Below, one piece after another: positions 10,925-21,952 of a stretch of DNA of 64,000 bases; the stretch's first letter is position 1, and each line of letters opens with the position of its first letter. The stretch spans positions 883,001 to 947,000 of the forward strand of contig OX031058.1 in assembly GCA_943736015.1 (NCBI GenBank), in the 5' to 3' direction. The stretch is from Tridacna crocea. Lineage: Eukaryota > Mollusca > Bivalvia > Cardiida > Cardiidae. A model generated the notes under the pieces. It had not been told where the DNA came from and made no database searches. It saw only the letters and a program-made list of their open reading frames with translations. Both the position numbers and the translations under genes were made by a program.

Positions 10925-11010
10925 TCTCTTTATCGTTGTGTGCAGTCTGATCTTGATCTACACTGTCCGTAAACGGCCCTTTAGTCGAGCGTAGCAGCCT
11001 AAGATTTAAT
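10925..11010. mobile_element. Family H fragment
   Basis: Retains CAGTCTGATCTTGATCTAC and ACTGTCCG from the right arm only. Confidence 0.5.
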
Positions 11011-11074
11011 AATTTGTCCTTGATCTTGTGCGTCACTAAGTATTAGTTGTAATTCTCTACAATATACAGATTAA

Positions 11075-11295
11075 CCCATTACCACACAATCCCTACTTTT
11101 GACACCCCTGAGAAAGAAGCCTTTTGAAAACACTGTAGGAAAAGGAGAAAATGCTGGTAACCAGCATTTTCTCCTTTTCCCACAGTGTTTTCTACCCTTC
11201 CCAGAACAAATTTCAATTATTGAGTCAGCTTTATTTTGTTGTCTGCAAATGCTTTCAATTTGAACCAGTCTAAAATTTTGTCGTGTGGTAAAGAG
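11075..11295 (-). mobile_element. TTAA-hairpin element A
   Basis: TTAA at 11071-11074 and 11296-11299. Outer arm pair CACTGT/ACAGTG. Confidence 0.87.
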
Positions 11296-11495
11296 TTAAA
11301 CCGGCGAAACAGAATGCCTGTACATGGCTGTACTTTTCGCTAAGAAAATTCATGTGGACTTGAGATGGTACGGTGCACCATAACTGTCCATATATTGACG
11401 ATACATTGCTACAGGCTGAGAGGAAAAAACGCCGTTGAAACTTTATAGTAAATATACTGATTCAGATATTGGTCAGCTGTGCAGGCATTGCTTAA

Positions 11496-11717
11496 CCCAT
11501 CACCACACAATCCCTACTTTTGACGACCCTGATAAAGGAGCCTTTAGAAAACATTGTGGGAAAAGGAGAAAATGCTGGTAACCAGCATTTTCTCCTTTTC
11601 CCACAATGTTCTCTACCCTTCATTAAAACAAATTTCAAATTTTCAGTTACTTTTATTTTGTCGTCTGCAAATACTTTGGATTTGCACAAGCCAAAAGTTT
11701 TGTAGTTTGGTAATGAG
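11496..11717 (-). mobile_element. TTAA-hairpin element A
   Basis: TTAA at 11492-11495 and 11718-11721. Nearly intact. Confidence 0.87.
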
Positions 11718-11784
11718 TTAATAATCCATAAATATGATTACGGATTAAAGAAACTCAAGGGATATGTCATCATTTAAAACCGGA

Positions 11785-12185
11785 AACGACAATAGCGATA
11801 GCTTGGAACATTATCTCCCGCTAGACGGCATTCTACAATTACACATCTATCTGATCTAGGCATCCTGGGTAAAGAACCGGACTACTTTTCTACGCGACAA
11901 CCGTTACTTTGAATTTCAAACTAAAATAAACGTTAACTCAATACGAATACTCAATTACGCTACCTGGTGCGATTCATTCAGCTATGATCAGCAGTTTAGA
12001 GAAATCTGGAGCTAAAACAGGCCTGACAACTCCTCAAACGTATTGATAAAACCCATTTTTTCAATTGCTACTTTATAACGCGTATTACTACAATCCCCCA
12101 CCCCCACCCCCAATATTGGGAAAGTGATGCGTCATATCAGACAGGTCTAACCTTCAAAGGATATGACATGTGCAGACAACTCCGT
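11785..12185 (-). mobile_element. Family E dispersed element
   Basis: Same blocks as the copy at 7826, closely similar. A C-rich slip sequence (CCCCCACCCCCACCCCC) lies near 12096. Confidence 0.75.
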
Positions 12186-12311
12186 CGAGGGCAACATTCG
12201 GCATGAAGGTAAACAATGATTATAGCGTCATAAAATAAGATTGAAATGGGTTAAAAATTAGGTAAAAATTGGCTGAAGCTTGGCTTGAAACGAAAACAGA
12301 TAAAGCTTTAA

Positions 12312-12531
12312 CCCTTCACTAAACAATCCCTGGTTTTTACGACCCTGAGATAGAAGCTTGTGAAAACATTGTGGGAAAAGGAGAAAATGTTGGTAACCAC
12401 CATTTTCTCCTTTTCCGACAATGTTTTCTACCCTTTCCAAATCAAATTTCAATTTTTGATTAACATTTATTTTGTCGTCTGTAAATGCTTTCAATTTGGA
12501 CTAGTCTAAAATTTTGTCGTTTTGGAAAGAG
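12312..12531 (-). mobile_element. TTAA-hairpin element A
   Basis: Left TTAA 12308-12311; the right flank mutated to TTAG. Its core has unmatched changes (TGTTGGTAACCACCA). Confidence 0.8.
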
Positions 12532-12867
12532 TTAGAAAAATTAAGCATCGTAAATATGGCATTATGGAGACTAGGGCACGGGGCAGAGGGATTCGATTTT
12601 ATGTCAAAGCGGAAGGTACAGTTTCCCATAAATACCTGTGTCCGATCATTATCAAGTCAATACAATTTCAGCTGTATTACGAAGAAAACAAAGCCACGGA
12701 GATTGTCCCGCATTTATTGATGCTCATTTCATTATTGGAGTTACGCCTCGCCTTAGCACCATGTTGATAATGCACACGTAAGCTAAACCCTTTCTCACGC
12801 CAATGTTTTGACTTGTCCAGATTAAGAGCATTTGGAAATGACAAGTCAAATTTTGGGGAAATTATTG

Positions 12868-12945
12868 TGTCATGCTTTATGAAAAAGGGGCTTAATGCAT
12901 CTGCAAAAACGTATCGATTCAGGTCAGCCTGCGCAGTAGTATGCA
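12868..12945. mobile_element. Family C fragment
   Basis: Only the left end and start of the palindrome remain (AAAAAGGGGCTTAATGCATC to CAGCCTGCGCAG). Confidence 0.65.
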
Positions 12946-12968
12946 ATAGTATGCGGCTTCATACTGAA

Positions 12969-13188
12969 CTCTTTACCAAACGACAAAATTTTAGACTGGT
13001 CCATATTGAAAGCACTTGCAGAAAACAAAATAAACATAACTCAAAAATTGAAATTTGTTTCCAGCAGGGTTGAAAACATTGTGGGAAAAGGAGAAAATGC
13101 TGGCTACCAGCATTTTCTCCTTTTCCAACAATGTTTTCAAAAGGGTTCTATCTCAGGGTCATAAAACCAGGAATTGTTTGGTATAGGG
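12969..13188 (+). mobile_element. TTAA-hairpin element A
   Basis: Right TTAA 13189-13192; the left flank reads TGAA. The core contains GGCTACC in place of GGTTACC. Confidence 0.82.
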
Positions 13189-13194
13189 TTAAAA

Positions 13195-13925
13195 TCGTAG
13201 TACTACACATAGAAAGCACAAACTAGTCACAATTTTCCGTTGGGATATTTATGATTCCATTTTCGATGACAAACAGTTTGCGCATTTTGTCCCTAAAAGA
13301 CGCTCTCTCACGATTACGTATGGACTTGCGTATGTGCAGCGTGTCGCGATAAGAAAGGAACGTCGCGACAACGCCGCGGTAACGTCAGCTTACGTAGCTA
13401 ATACTCTTTGGTGTGTCCTTGTATGCGGAGGTTTGACGTTTTTTTTTTAGGTCCGCACCTAAAATAACGTAGCACGTACGTATCAGCTCCGATACGTCAC
13501 GGCTTAAAAGGAAAACAACGCAACAGTGATGGCGCAGGAGCACAGTCTTCCGAACCATATCCGTAACAAAGAAAGAAATAAATGTGAGGAATGAACTGAC
13601 AAGTTCCAGACAATCTGTAGAATGCAACTTAAAACTTAAAAAAGAAAGAACCGACAATGATAAGACACAATCATAGCCATCCGTCGGCGAAATTTAACAT
13701 AGTTTCAATTGGAGCTGTGTACAAAAGCAGTTGTCGAGTTGTCGAGCTATGTACAAAATCTGTTGTAATCTGAGAATCAACACAAGGAAATAGTAAACCC
13801 CGGACATACAGGCTCCCAAGGCTACGCTGTACCATATCGCTACAAAAGCTAACTCAGTTAAAACCACTCTCATCAATATGAAGGCCTTTGAAACAACCTT
13901 TCTTTAAAATACAACTTTCTATGCC
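13195..13925. other. No gene or repeat recognised
   Basis: Higher CpG content than its surroundings at 13260-13520 (several CGCG and ACGT). Short open frames on the minus strand show no conserved motif. Confidence 0.4.
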
Positions 13926-13931
13926 TATTAA

Positions 13932-14101
13932 CCCTTTACCAGACAATCCCTGGTTTTAACGACCCTGAGGAAGAGGCCTTCTGAAAATGCTGTGGGAAAA
14001 GGAGAAAATGCGGTAACCAGCATTTTCTCCTTTTCCGACGTTTTCCCTCTTCCAAAGTCACTAGTTTCAATTTTGGAGTCATGTTTATTTTGTCGTGTAA
14101 T
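13932..14101 (-). mobile_element. TTAA-hairpin element A, 3' truncated
   Basis: TTAA at 13928-13931. The sequence departs from the family after TTTATTTTGTCGTG. Confidence 0.75.
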
Positions 14102-14469
14102 AGCACGGCAGAATAAGTGTGCTTCTTTTTCAAACACTCATTAAATAAACATTATTTCTATCTGTGGTATAGTTACATATTTACTTCTCGCCGTGGAAGA
14201 AAATTTTGCTGACTCGCGCGACCTTTGGTCGTGCGTAATTTCAAATTTTTGACTGCTTGAAGAAACTACATGTGACAGGGGAGTATCTACAACTCAGTAA
14301 TATTCTAAATGTATTAGCTGATAAGAGATAGGTCGAAGAGCGTGGGAACTAAAACAGATGACAAGAGCGATTGTCCCAAATCACACAGGGATTGGTGTAT
14401 ATTGACCTAGGAAGATATGATTGGAAAAAAATCAATAAGATAAATTTATTGAAAAAACTGACAGATTTT

Positions 14470-14900
14470 ACAACTGACTGACTGACCGATTGACTGGCTG
14501 AATATCTGACTGACTGGCTGAATAACTGACTGACTGAATAACTGACTGACTGATTGAATAACTGACTGACTGATTGAATAACTGATAGACTGCTTGAATA
14601 ACTGACGGACTGAATAACTGACTGACTGATTGAATAACTGACGGACTGAATAACTGACTGACTGATTGAATAACTGATAGACTGCTTTAATAACTGACTG
14701 ACTGATTGGATAACTGATAGACTGCTTGAATAACTGACGGACTGAATAACTGACTAACTGATTGAATAACTGACGGACTGAATAACTGACTGACTGATTG
14801 AATAACTGACGGACTGAATAACTGACTGACTGATTGAATAACTGACGGACTGAATAACTGACTGACTGACCGACAGATTGACTGACCGATTGATTGGCTG
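14470..14900. repeat. Minisatellite, unit about 20-32 bp
   Basis: Repeats of GACTGACTGATTGAATAAC with higher-order alternation with GACGGACTGAATAAC. The long minus-strand frame through it (repeating SVSYSVRQLFNQ) results from the repeat, not from a gene. Confidence 0.92.
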
Positions 14901-15066
14901 GTCGGTATTTTACATCGCTTTCAACATTTTTATTTTCGGTCATATCCAGAGAGAAGTTTCTGTCAAGATTTCTCTCTCTCGTCGTCAGGAAATTGTTCAG
15001 TAGTAGTTAAAAACAAGTCATTCATACATACCCGCTCATTTTGCAAATATCATACTTTTCACAAAA

Positions 15067-15387
15067 TTATTCATACAAAAATACACCAGTAAAAGTGGAC
15101 AAATGTAAATCTGACGATCCCTCGAGATGATCGCCCGAAGCCTCAATCCATACTGAATCACCCTGGCTACAACGTAGGACAGCCGAGGTGGATGCTTGTA
15201 GGTCCTGAAGGTCATGATACGTGTCAACAGCTCCATCCACCGAGTTGTTGCCATTCATAAGCAGCCTGATTTGGGTACCAGCTATACCCTTCTCTCCAAT
15301 GCTGAATGAAAAGAGGTAGATGCCGCTCTTTGGACAGGTAAACAGTCCGGTATATATGTTATAACCATTGCCCTCGTTCAGTATCAC
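15067..15387 (-). CDS. C1q gene exon 4: rest of C1q domain and stop
   Basis: The acceptor is TCATTTAG/GTGATACTG. The exon encodes 106 residues including NEGNGYNIYTGLFTCPKSG, a GDSVWIEASG turn and the C-terminal TGVFLYE before TAA. It is the most strongly conserved-looking part of the protein. Confidence 0.92.
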   Translation of the reverse strand: MILNEGNGYNIYTGLFTCPKSGIYLFSFSIGEKGIAGTQIRLLMNGNNSVDGAVDTYHDLQDLQASTSAVLRCSQGDSVWIEASGDHLEGSSDLHLSTFTGVFLYE

Positions 15388-18300
15388 CTAAATGATATAA
15401 GGAAACGTTAATCAAAAGTAACTCTTATCCTGCTAAATAGCTAAAATGGAATTTTCATTCCTATAATAAAACCCAAAATACTGCCATTTCAAAGTTATGA
15501 TTTTGGGAAAAATGTCTCCTTATCGGACTGTGTAGATCCAAGATCAGACTGCACGTTCTGTGCAGTCTGATCTTGATCTACACTGTCCGCAAAAAGCTTA
15601 GTGAAAACGTACGTACTTATCAGCCTAAGGGTTAAATGAGATTTTCAGGTTTTATTCATGTAAAACTGCCTCAAAAGCAAATCTGACAAGATATGTATTT
15701 TTCCTTTTTTTTTTTTTAGATACAGCGCTACAAGTGATGGATAGACGTGAATTGCACTGACGTCATAACTGATTCTGGCGCTAGTGCTTTGGCGTGCGTG
15801 ATAACTTTTTTGCTATGCTTCTGCAATATAGCAGGAAAATGTAGACAATCCTGTATATAAAAAACAAACAAATTTCATTCATACCACGGAAAAATAAAGT
15901 GACTTTTATAAATCTGGCAATCTGTTATAGTATGGTTGGTCAAAGTTCGATTCACTGGCAGAACAACAAATATCAAAACTAGTGTTAATTTTATTTCTTA
16001 AACAAGAAAGGGCTAGTTCTGTATTCAGAATATACCTATCTAAGAAATCGTGAAATAGTAACAAAGTGAAGTAGAAATCGTAAGAAGAGTAAATATAATA
16101 AATAAATGGCTTTCAACACGTGAAAAAGGGCATTCGAATATTTGTTTGTGGTAAAAATAGTTTAAATTTTCCCAAAGAAAAACTGAGGTCACCAATCAAA
16201 ATGCTTCATGAATTATTCGACATAATGAGTAAACGCCAATAAAATGACCCAGGGGCGAGAACATAATGACTCGAAACCGGGTGACCGAGGATGTGTGATA
16301 AGTGGAGGTATGCATTTAAAAAAAGTGTGGACTCAGTTCCGCCTAGGCAGCCCGCGCAGGACTGAGTTGAATTATTTAGGCTTTGTCTAAGGATGTCTAA
16401 GGATCTGTCTACCGCTTGATTCATACAGTTGTTAAACAATAATGAATTTTATGGAACCATAATTTTATAATAACTTGTTTGTTATCATGTATAAGGGAGA
16501 TGTCTTTAACTCTTTACCGCACAGTCCGACTTTCGGCTACCCTGAGAAAGAAGCCTTTTGAAAACATTGTAGGAAAAGGAGAAAATGCTGGTGACCAGCA
16601 TTTTCTCCTTTTCCCAAAATGTTTTCTACCCTATTAAAGACAGAAATCACGATATGAGCTACATTTATTTTTTCTCGTCTGCTAATGCTTTGAATTTTGA
16701 TCGAGTCGAAAATTTTGTCGTTTGGTAAAGAGTGAAAACACCTTTTAACTAAATATGATTCCATTAATGATTTTTTTACCAAACGACAAAATTTTGGACA
16801 AGTCCAAATTCAAAGTATTTGCAAACGACAAAATAAATGTAAATCAAAAACTGAAATTTGATTCGGAAAGAGTTGAAAACATTGTGGGAAAAGAAGAAAA
16901 TGTTGGTAACCAGCATTTTCCTCTTTTCTTACAATGTGTTCCAAGGCTTTTTTCCCTTGGTCGTTAAAAGTCGGGATTGTGTGGTAAAGAGTTAAATTAT
17001 ATTTTAAACTCTCCTCTCTTACCTGGTTAAATTTGACGATTCTGTAATCTCCCAGGGTTATATCGTGGTCCAGGAACACCGTGAAGGCGACGCCAGTCGA
17101 ACCTTTAAAATCAAATATACGATTTTCAATATTTCATTAAGATATCAGTATGTTTAAAGGTGAGTATCTATATCTTTCACATCTCACCAAATTAAAAAAA
17201 TATATATATCACTGAAATTTATATGAAAAAAAAAAAAAAATCATCAATGATTAAGAATCATAAAATTACACACAAAAAAAACTTTTTAATGGTGTTCCCT
17301 TAAAAGGTTACGTAGCCTTTTAAGTTATTTTCAGATTTCGCGTCAGAAATAAAAAAGGCATTGTGACTCATGTCAGCCTACCTTTTGTTTGCTCTTTGTC
17401 ACTTTTCTGCATTTGAAAGTAACATTCTAATATAGGACTCAGGTAGATGTTGGACAAAAACGGTTTGATGGATCTATGATTCTGTGATGATTTTTTGGGG
17501 TATCGTGCATCACAACGTTGTCTGCGCACGCATATTCTTCGAAGATTCGACCTTTCTTATATGACGCACCACTCCCCCAAATATTGGGGTTGTACTAATA
17601 CGCGCTATAAAGTAGCAATGGAGAAAATGACTTTTATCAATACGTTTGAGGAAAATCAGGCCTGTTTTAGCTCAACATTTCTCTAAACCGCTGATCATAG
17701 CTGAATGAATCGCACCAGGTAGCGTTTTATTGAGTAAACGTTTATTTAAGTTTGAAATTCAGAGTAACGGTTGTCGTGTAGAAAAGTAGTCCGGTCCTGC
17801 ACCCAGAATGTCCAAATTAGATAGATGTGTACATGTATTTGTAGAGTGTCATCTAGCGGAAGATAATGGCATCACAAAGATGCACTGAATCTCCTTGTGT
17901 CAAAGCACAGGTTAAATGGTTTAGCCAATAAGAAGTTACGTTACTTCCTAGATCTAGAATAAGACCAAGGATGCAATTACGAATGGTTGGCGAATACTGT
18001 CCTATAAGATAGTTAACGATGCTACATACCGCTCCTTTTCCGTCTTTTTGTCATCTGAGCTTCCATTAATCGTGAAGTGATATTGCTTAAATACTGTTTT
18101 TGTTTTTCAAATTCTGCCCTGGTCAGTTCAAAGTCCCGCTTCTGTTCCACCATTTCTTTTTGGAGAGAGAGAATGTAACGTTCTTGTCGAGCAACTGTCA
18201 TGTTTAAGGCATGGTTTTGGATTTGCAACTTTTGCAGATCTTCTGTTGTTTTGCTGTATTTGAAAAAAAAAAAAAAAAAAATGACGCAACTCTGGAGAAA

Positions 18301-20075
18301 ATTAATCTAATAACCCAAGATTATATTCAATTCAAATGAACAATTTATTGGTTTAACCCTTTTCCAAACAAGCCCTTGTTTTTCCGTGTCTGCAGTACAA
18401 GTCTTTTGAAAACACTGAAGGAAAAGGAGAAGTTGCTCGTAATGAGCAATTTCTACTTTTCCTACAGTGTTTTCTGTCCGTTGGAATAATTTTCTGCCAT
18501 TGTTATGAAAGTTAAAATTGCCGTCTGCAAACTCTTTCAGTTTGGAAGAATCTCAAATTTGTCGTTTGGGAAAGGTTTAATCAATTGCATGTTTATGGCT
18601 GATATGTCAATGTACTAAATGAACATGGATTTACAAGAAGAGCATAAAGCAGGCGTATATAAATGTTTGGAAAAAATGACTTCTTTTGTAAGAAGCCATG
18701 AGAGGTCAGCATCAGTGTTTCCAAACATTCTATTGGCTTTTAATTTCAATATATTTCGGTACATGTAAAAAAACAAGTAAAAAAGCCGCTATCTAGAAAC
18801 TTCATAAGTATGCTTTACATGCCGTTCATTTGACCTTGTTGCCGCCTTTTTAAGTTTCATGATCTTGTCCAGTTGTCTTCCTTTTCCTTTTCAACGAAAA
18901 TCTTCTAATCTTTTCTTCCACTTAGATTTATTTGCCTAAAAATTCAATATCAGTTGTTTTCATGAACATTGGCGAGTTCTGATTGGCTGATTTTCTTTTT
19001 TATAGGTCCATAAAAAATCAAAGCGTTGAGAACGCTGAGGTCGTATTTTTCAAGGAAACCAATGTGTGGAATTAATAATTTTAAAGAAAAAGAGAAAAGA
19101 TGGAGTTGAAGAATTGGAGTCAGGAGTAACGTCCCTTGACAGTAGGATGCATGATGGATAGAGAGAAAAACCACGTGAATACATCGAATAAAATTAGGTC
19201 TGTACCTGAAAACTATGGTTTTGAAATATCCTCAGCCGTTAAAGTTAATTATTATTTGTTATATTCATGTTTTTTTTCTCTCTCAATTATGCATCCTTTC
19301 GTCAAGGGACGTTACTCCAGAATCCGCCTAATGATCAAAGGGAGACCACCAATACACAAATAATTTCAATTTTGTCATGAGTACCTTCCCTTCAATAAAA
19401 AAAAGGTATTTATTTGCTTAGTAAGTTTACTCTCAAGCAAAAATCAATCAATAGTTCTCTTTTTCTTTCAAATCATATATTCCACACATTGGCTTCCTTG
19501 ACAAATACGACTTCAGCGTTCTCAACGCGTTGATTACTTATAACTGTTGTTGATGTTCCCTTTGCAAAATCAATGAATTTGAGTTCAGTAGGTCATAAAT
19601 TATAGTTAATTCCAAGAAATTGTTATCCTGGATGAGTTTATTTTTGGGCAAATTAGCAAGCAATGAAATTCACCTTAGACGGACATTTTCAGGTAACTTC
19701 CGATGGTATAGGTATGACCAGTAACTCCCAACTTAAAAAATTCCTACGCCGAAGTACGTTTTTCTGAGAATTGCAGTTTCGAAAGCATAAGTGGCTTATT
19801 AAGTCTAAAATTAAAGCAACGACAAATGTAAAGATGCAAAAAAAGTTACCTAACTGTTGATAAAAACGAGCCCCATGTGTAACTACACTGCCTATTTAAA
19901 CTAAACTGTCATAGACCCTGATATTTTAAATACAACCGGCTTACCTCTGTTGTCTTGCTAAATCATTAAGCTTATTAATAACATCCTCGGTAAGTATAGA
20001 TGCTGACTCCGCATTGACTGATTCCACTGTAATCAAGGCCGCAAGAAAAAGTCTTAGCATCAGTGATGCTTTCAT
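15067..20075 (-). CDS. Secreted C1q-domain-containing protein, four exons, complete
   Basis: Coding exons are 20075-19945, 18253-18030, 17102-17023 and 15387-15067. All introns are GT-AG and the phases join to a 251-residue protein ending in TAA. Residues 1-22 form a signal peptide (MKASLMLRLFLAALITVESV). Residues about 44-112 are a charged, heptad-like coiled coil with N-glycosylation sequons at N61 and N101. KRRKR at 113-117 is a furin-type basic site. Residues 119-251 form one gC1q domain with the usual landmarks: GVAFTVFL, DITLGDYRIVKF, VILNEGNGYN, TGLFTCPKSGIYLFSF and the terminal STFTGVFLYE. There is no collagen segment, so it belongs to the coiled-coil or globular-head C1q proteins. 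By family it is probably a secreted pattern-recognition molecule that trimerises through the C1q head; the ligand is unknown. A tttatt at 14445-14450 could be a poly(A) signal on this strand. I did not identify a promoter. Confidence 0.9.
15421..15631. mobile_element. Family H element in C1q intron 3
   Basis: Right end CCTAAGGG then TTAA 15632-15635. The palindrome at 15530-15590 is centred on CTGCACGTTCTGTGCAG, with AGATCAGACTG arms. Confidence 0.75.
16110..16160. mobile_element. Family D end fragment
   Basis: CTTTCAACACGTGAAAAAGG and CATTCGAATATTTG match a family D terminus only. Confidence 0.5.
16255..16750. mobile_element. Family C remnant split by a TTAA-hairpin element
   Basis: Its body (CTGTCTACCGCTTGATTCAT, GTTATCATGTATAAGGGAGA) runs to the TTAA of the C end. 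A hairpin element is inserted there, followed by ACACCTTTT from the remaining C terminus. Confidence 0.6.
16510..16732 (-). mobile_element. TTAA-hairpin element A in C1q intron 3
   Basis: Left TTAA 16506-16509; the right flank mutated to TGAA. Inserted at the TTAA of a family C end. Confidence 0.82.
16775..16991 (+). mobile_element. TTAA-hairpin element A next to C1q exon 3
   Basis: Right TTAA 16992-16995, which leaves only 27 bp to the exon 3 boundary. Confidence 0.82.
17023..17102 (-). CDS. C1q gene exon 3: start of C1q domain
   Basis: This 80-nt exon runs from AAAG/GTTCGACT to AACCAG/GTAAGAG. It encodes STGVAFTVFLDHDITLGDYR and the following strand, the typical N-terminal beta strands of a gC1q fold. 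A TTAA-hairpin element ends less than 30 bp past its donor. Confidence 0.88.
17485..17885 (+). mobile_element. Family E dispersed element in C1q intron 2
   Basis: Blocks TATTCTTCGAAGATTCGACC, CAATATTTGGGG-like, GAATGAATCGCACCAGGTAG and CATCTAGCGGAAGATAATGG are in order. Confidence 0.75.
18030..18253 (-). CDS. C1q gene exon 2: coiled coil and basic cleavage site
   Basis: The acceptor is a long T tract followed by CAAATACAG; the donor is GGAGCG/GTATGTAG. The exon encodes a glutamine- and glutamate-rich helix, two N-x-T sequons and the KRRKRS sequence at its 3' end. The frame matches exons 1 and 3. Confidence 0.88.
18357..18576 (-). mobile_element. TTAA-hairpin element B in C1q intron 1
   Basis: TTAA at 18353-18356 and 18577-18580. 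The core at 18413-18472 is centred on GCTCGTAATGAGC. Confidence 0.85.
19012..19540. mobile_element. Foldback element in C1q intron 1
   Basis: Long inverted arms: CGTTGAGAACGCTGAGGTCG at 19022 is complemented near 19530, and GGAGTAACGTCCCTTGAC at 19124 near 19300. The inner spacer is about 100 bp. Non-coding. Confidence 0.8.
19945..20075 (-). CDS. C1q gene exon 1: signal peptide
   Basis: The exon starts at the ATG on the minus strand at 20075-20073 and ends at an AGAG/GTAAGCC donor, leaving two bases of an interrupted codon. It encodes a hydrophobic leader followed by a short acidic stretch (ESASILTEDVINKLNDLARQQ). The leader supports the start choice. Confidence 0.85.
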
Positions 20076-20614
20076 CTTGCATATGTAACTACAGAACTAG
20101 ATTTCTTCCGCAAGAAGTTCTTTTTTACAGATGTTTTACAGTTGTTATCTAAAGCGAGCAATTTGGGTTACGATAAACTAGATCAAGCCACATGGACCTG
20201 ACCCCTTAGATAATTTCAATTTTGATACATGTGAATGGAATTTACTAAAACTATGAACTTGCCATCATGGCAAGAATGAGTGCCTGCAAACACAAAAGCA
20301 CCACATTAGGTTGCCATCGCTGGGCTACAAGTGCTTGATTTTCAGAGGAAATTATGAGTTTAAAAAAGAAAGGGGATATAAGCGTGTCCAAAATATTTTG
20401 TTGGTTACTCGCCCCTTGTTCTACGAGTTCATCTTTCTATGATTAACAACTTGTCCAAGTTGGAATTAAATACTAAAATATCTCTAGTAACAACAGAGAT
20501 ATTACAAAATGTCAAAGTTTTCTCGATACGAAGCAGACGACAATGCCGTCAGAACTATGACAGTAACCGTCATTTGGTTATTTCCGTTTATGTATCGTCG
20601 ATACCGGTTGCCGA

Positions 20615-20879
20615 TCTGAGCCACGCCCCCAAAAGACGGTTAGTTGTTACGGGAGATAGTGCAAGGATACAGGTCGAAACTACTGGGAGCTTCGCCAGGT
20701 TCTTTAACGTGCTCCACGTATAGCACCGTCACACAGGACCTCGGTTTTATGTCTCATCCGAAAAACTATTTGTAAATTTAGTTGGCCAGCCGGGGGTTCG
20801 AACCCACAACCTGTACTGACCCGAAACATTGTGTTCGCGATTCCTACACTCTACGTACTGAGCTATATCGGCTGGTTAA
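20615..20879 (-). mobile_element. tRNA-derived SINE with near-intact tRNA head
   Basis: On the minus strand CCAGCCG pairs with CGGCTGG as an acceptor stem. Box A is TAGCTCAGTACGTAGAG and box B GGTTCGAACCC. The body includes GTGGAGCACGTTAAAGAACC. The extended variable region and the body argue against a working tRNA gene. Confidence 0.78.
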
Positions 20880-20884
20880 TTACC

Positions 20885-21110
20885 CGTCATTTGTCTCGAA
20901 AACGACCGCTGTTATATGACGCATCACTCCCCCAATATTTGGGGGATTGTAGTAATACGCCCTATAAAGTACCAACGGAGAAAATGGCTTTTCTTCTGGG
21001 GAGAAATCAGGCCTGTTTTTACTTTCAGTTTTCTCTAAACTGCAGATCATATCTGAATGAATCGCACAATGTGGCGTTTTATTTAGTAAACGTTTACGTG
21101 GAACATAATG
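20885..21110 (+). mobile_element. Family E element, partial
   Basis: Begins in the TATATGACGCATCACTCCCC block; lost after TATTTAGTAAACGTTTACG. Confidence 0.7.
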
Positions 21111-21177
21111 AGCTGACAAGAGTATTTTCAGAATCTGCTAGTTTAAGGAAAGCGTCCCTACTTGGAGACGTGTAACT

Positions 21178-21318
21178 TCGTCTTTCATCGCCGACAAAAC
21201 GGACGGATTCGGTTAAGACTCAGGTAATCCGTAATCGGTCGGCCGATAGACGCTGGTTCCGGCCACGATTACGGATTAGACGAGTCTAAGCCGAATCCAC
21301 AAAATGAAAGGCGATGTT
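21178..21318. repeat. Long inverted repeat, about 140 bp
   Basis: GTCTTTCATCGCC, GGATTCGGTTAAGACTC and GGTAATCCGTAATCGG on the left are complemented in order on the right; the loop is near 21245. Confidence 0.8.
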
Positions 21319-21450
21319 GCACGAATGTTACATGAATCTTATTAGGTCACCTTATCCTTAAGCTAATAGACCAGTAATACTTCTAGCGCAGAACTGCATA
21401 AAATTTCCTGATAGTTGATAAATAGGTCTACATATTTATACAGATATAAT

Positions 21451-21803
21451 TATTATACTGCAAAGAAATTTCTCGTGATCTGATTGGTTAACATGTCGGG
21501 AACATAATATCATGTTCCCTGGCAAAAACCATGTAAAACCAGTTTCCCTTTTGAGTGCCCCGTAAACATCACTACACGTGCAATACATCATACAAATGGC
21601 GGCGTCGATCGATCACCAGACTGCACGTTTATACACCAAACTGCACGTTTTAGTGACGTCAATTTCCAGTGACGTCAGTTTTCATTGAAATGGGGCACAC
21701 AGAAGGGAATTTCTATTTCGTCAGCATACTCAATTCGTGAAATTATTAAACAGGAAAATTTCGCTTAACGCGTTTTGAAATGGTAAAACTTTGCAGTATA
21801 ATA
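21451..21803. mobile_element. TIR element, about 350 bp
   Basis: Ends TTATACTGCAAAG and CTTTGCAGTATAA are exact inverses; inside them GAAATTTCTCGTG resembles the other side only weakly. Non-coding. Confidence 0.65.
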
Positions 21804-21809
21804 AATTCG

Positions 21810-21952
21810 TTGTACGGTCAGGTGGCAAGGAACTTGGAAACTTGTTCACGGCTGTGGTGAATCATGTCGCCACCTCGCCTTCGGCTCGGGGCGACATGAT
21901 TAACCACTGCCGTGAACAAGTTTCCAAGTCCCCTGCCACCTGACCGTACAAC
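21810..21952. repeat. Long palindrome, about 143 bp
   Basis: GTACGGTCAGGTGGCAAGG and GGAAACTTGTTCACGGC on the left are complemented on the right. The centre near 21880 holds TCGCCTTCGGCTCGG. Confidence 0.85.

Noticed and set aside
13385..13876. Minus-strand gene downstream of the C1q gene
   Set aside because: Two short open frames without a start context, splice sites in phase, or recognisable motifs.
14446..14943. 165-residue minus-strand open frame with repeating SVSYSVRQLFNQ
   Set aside because: It is a direct translation of the 20-bp minisatellite; all repeats keep frame because the unit variants are close to multiples of three.
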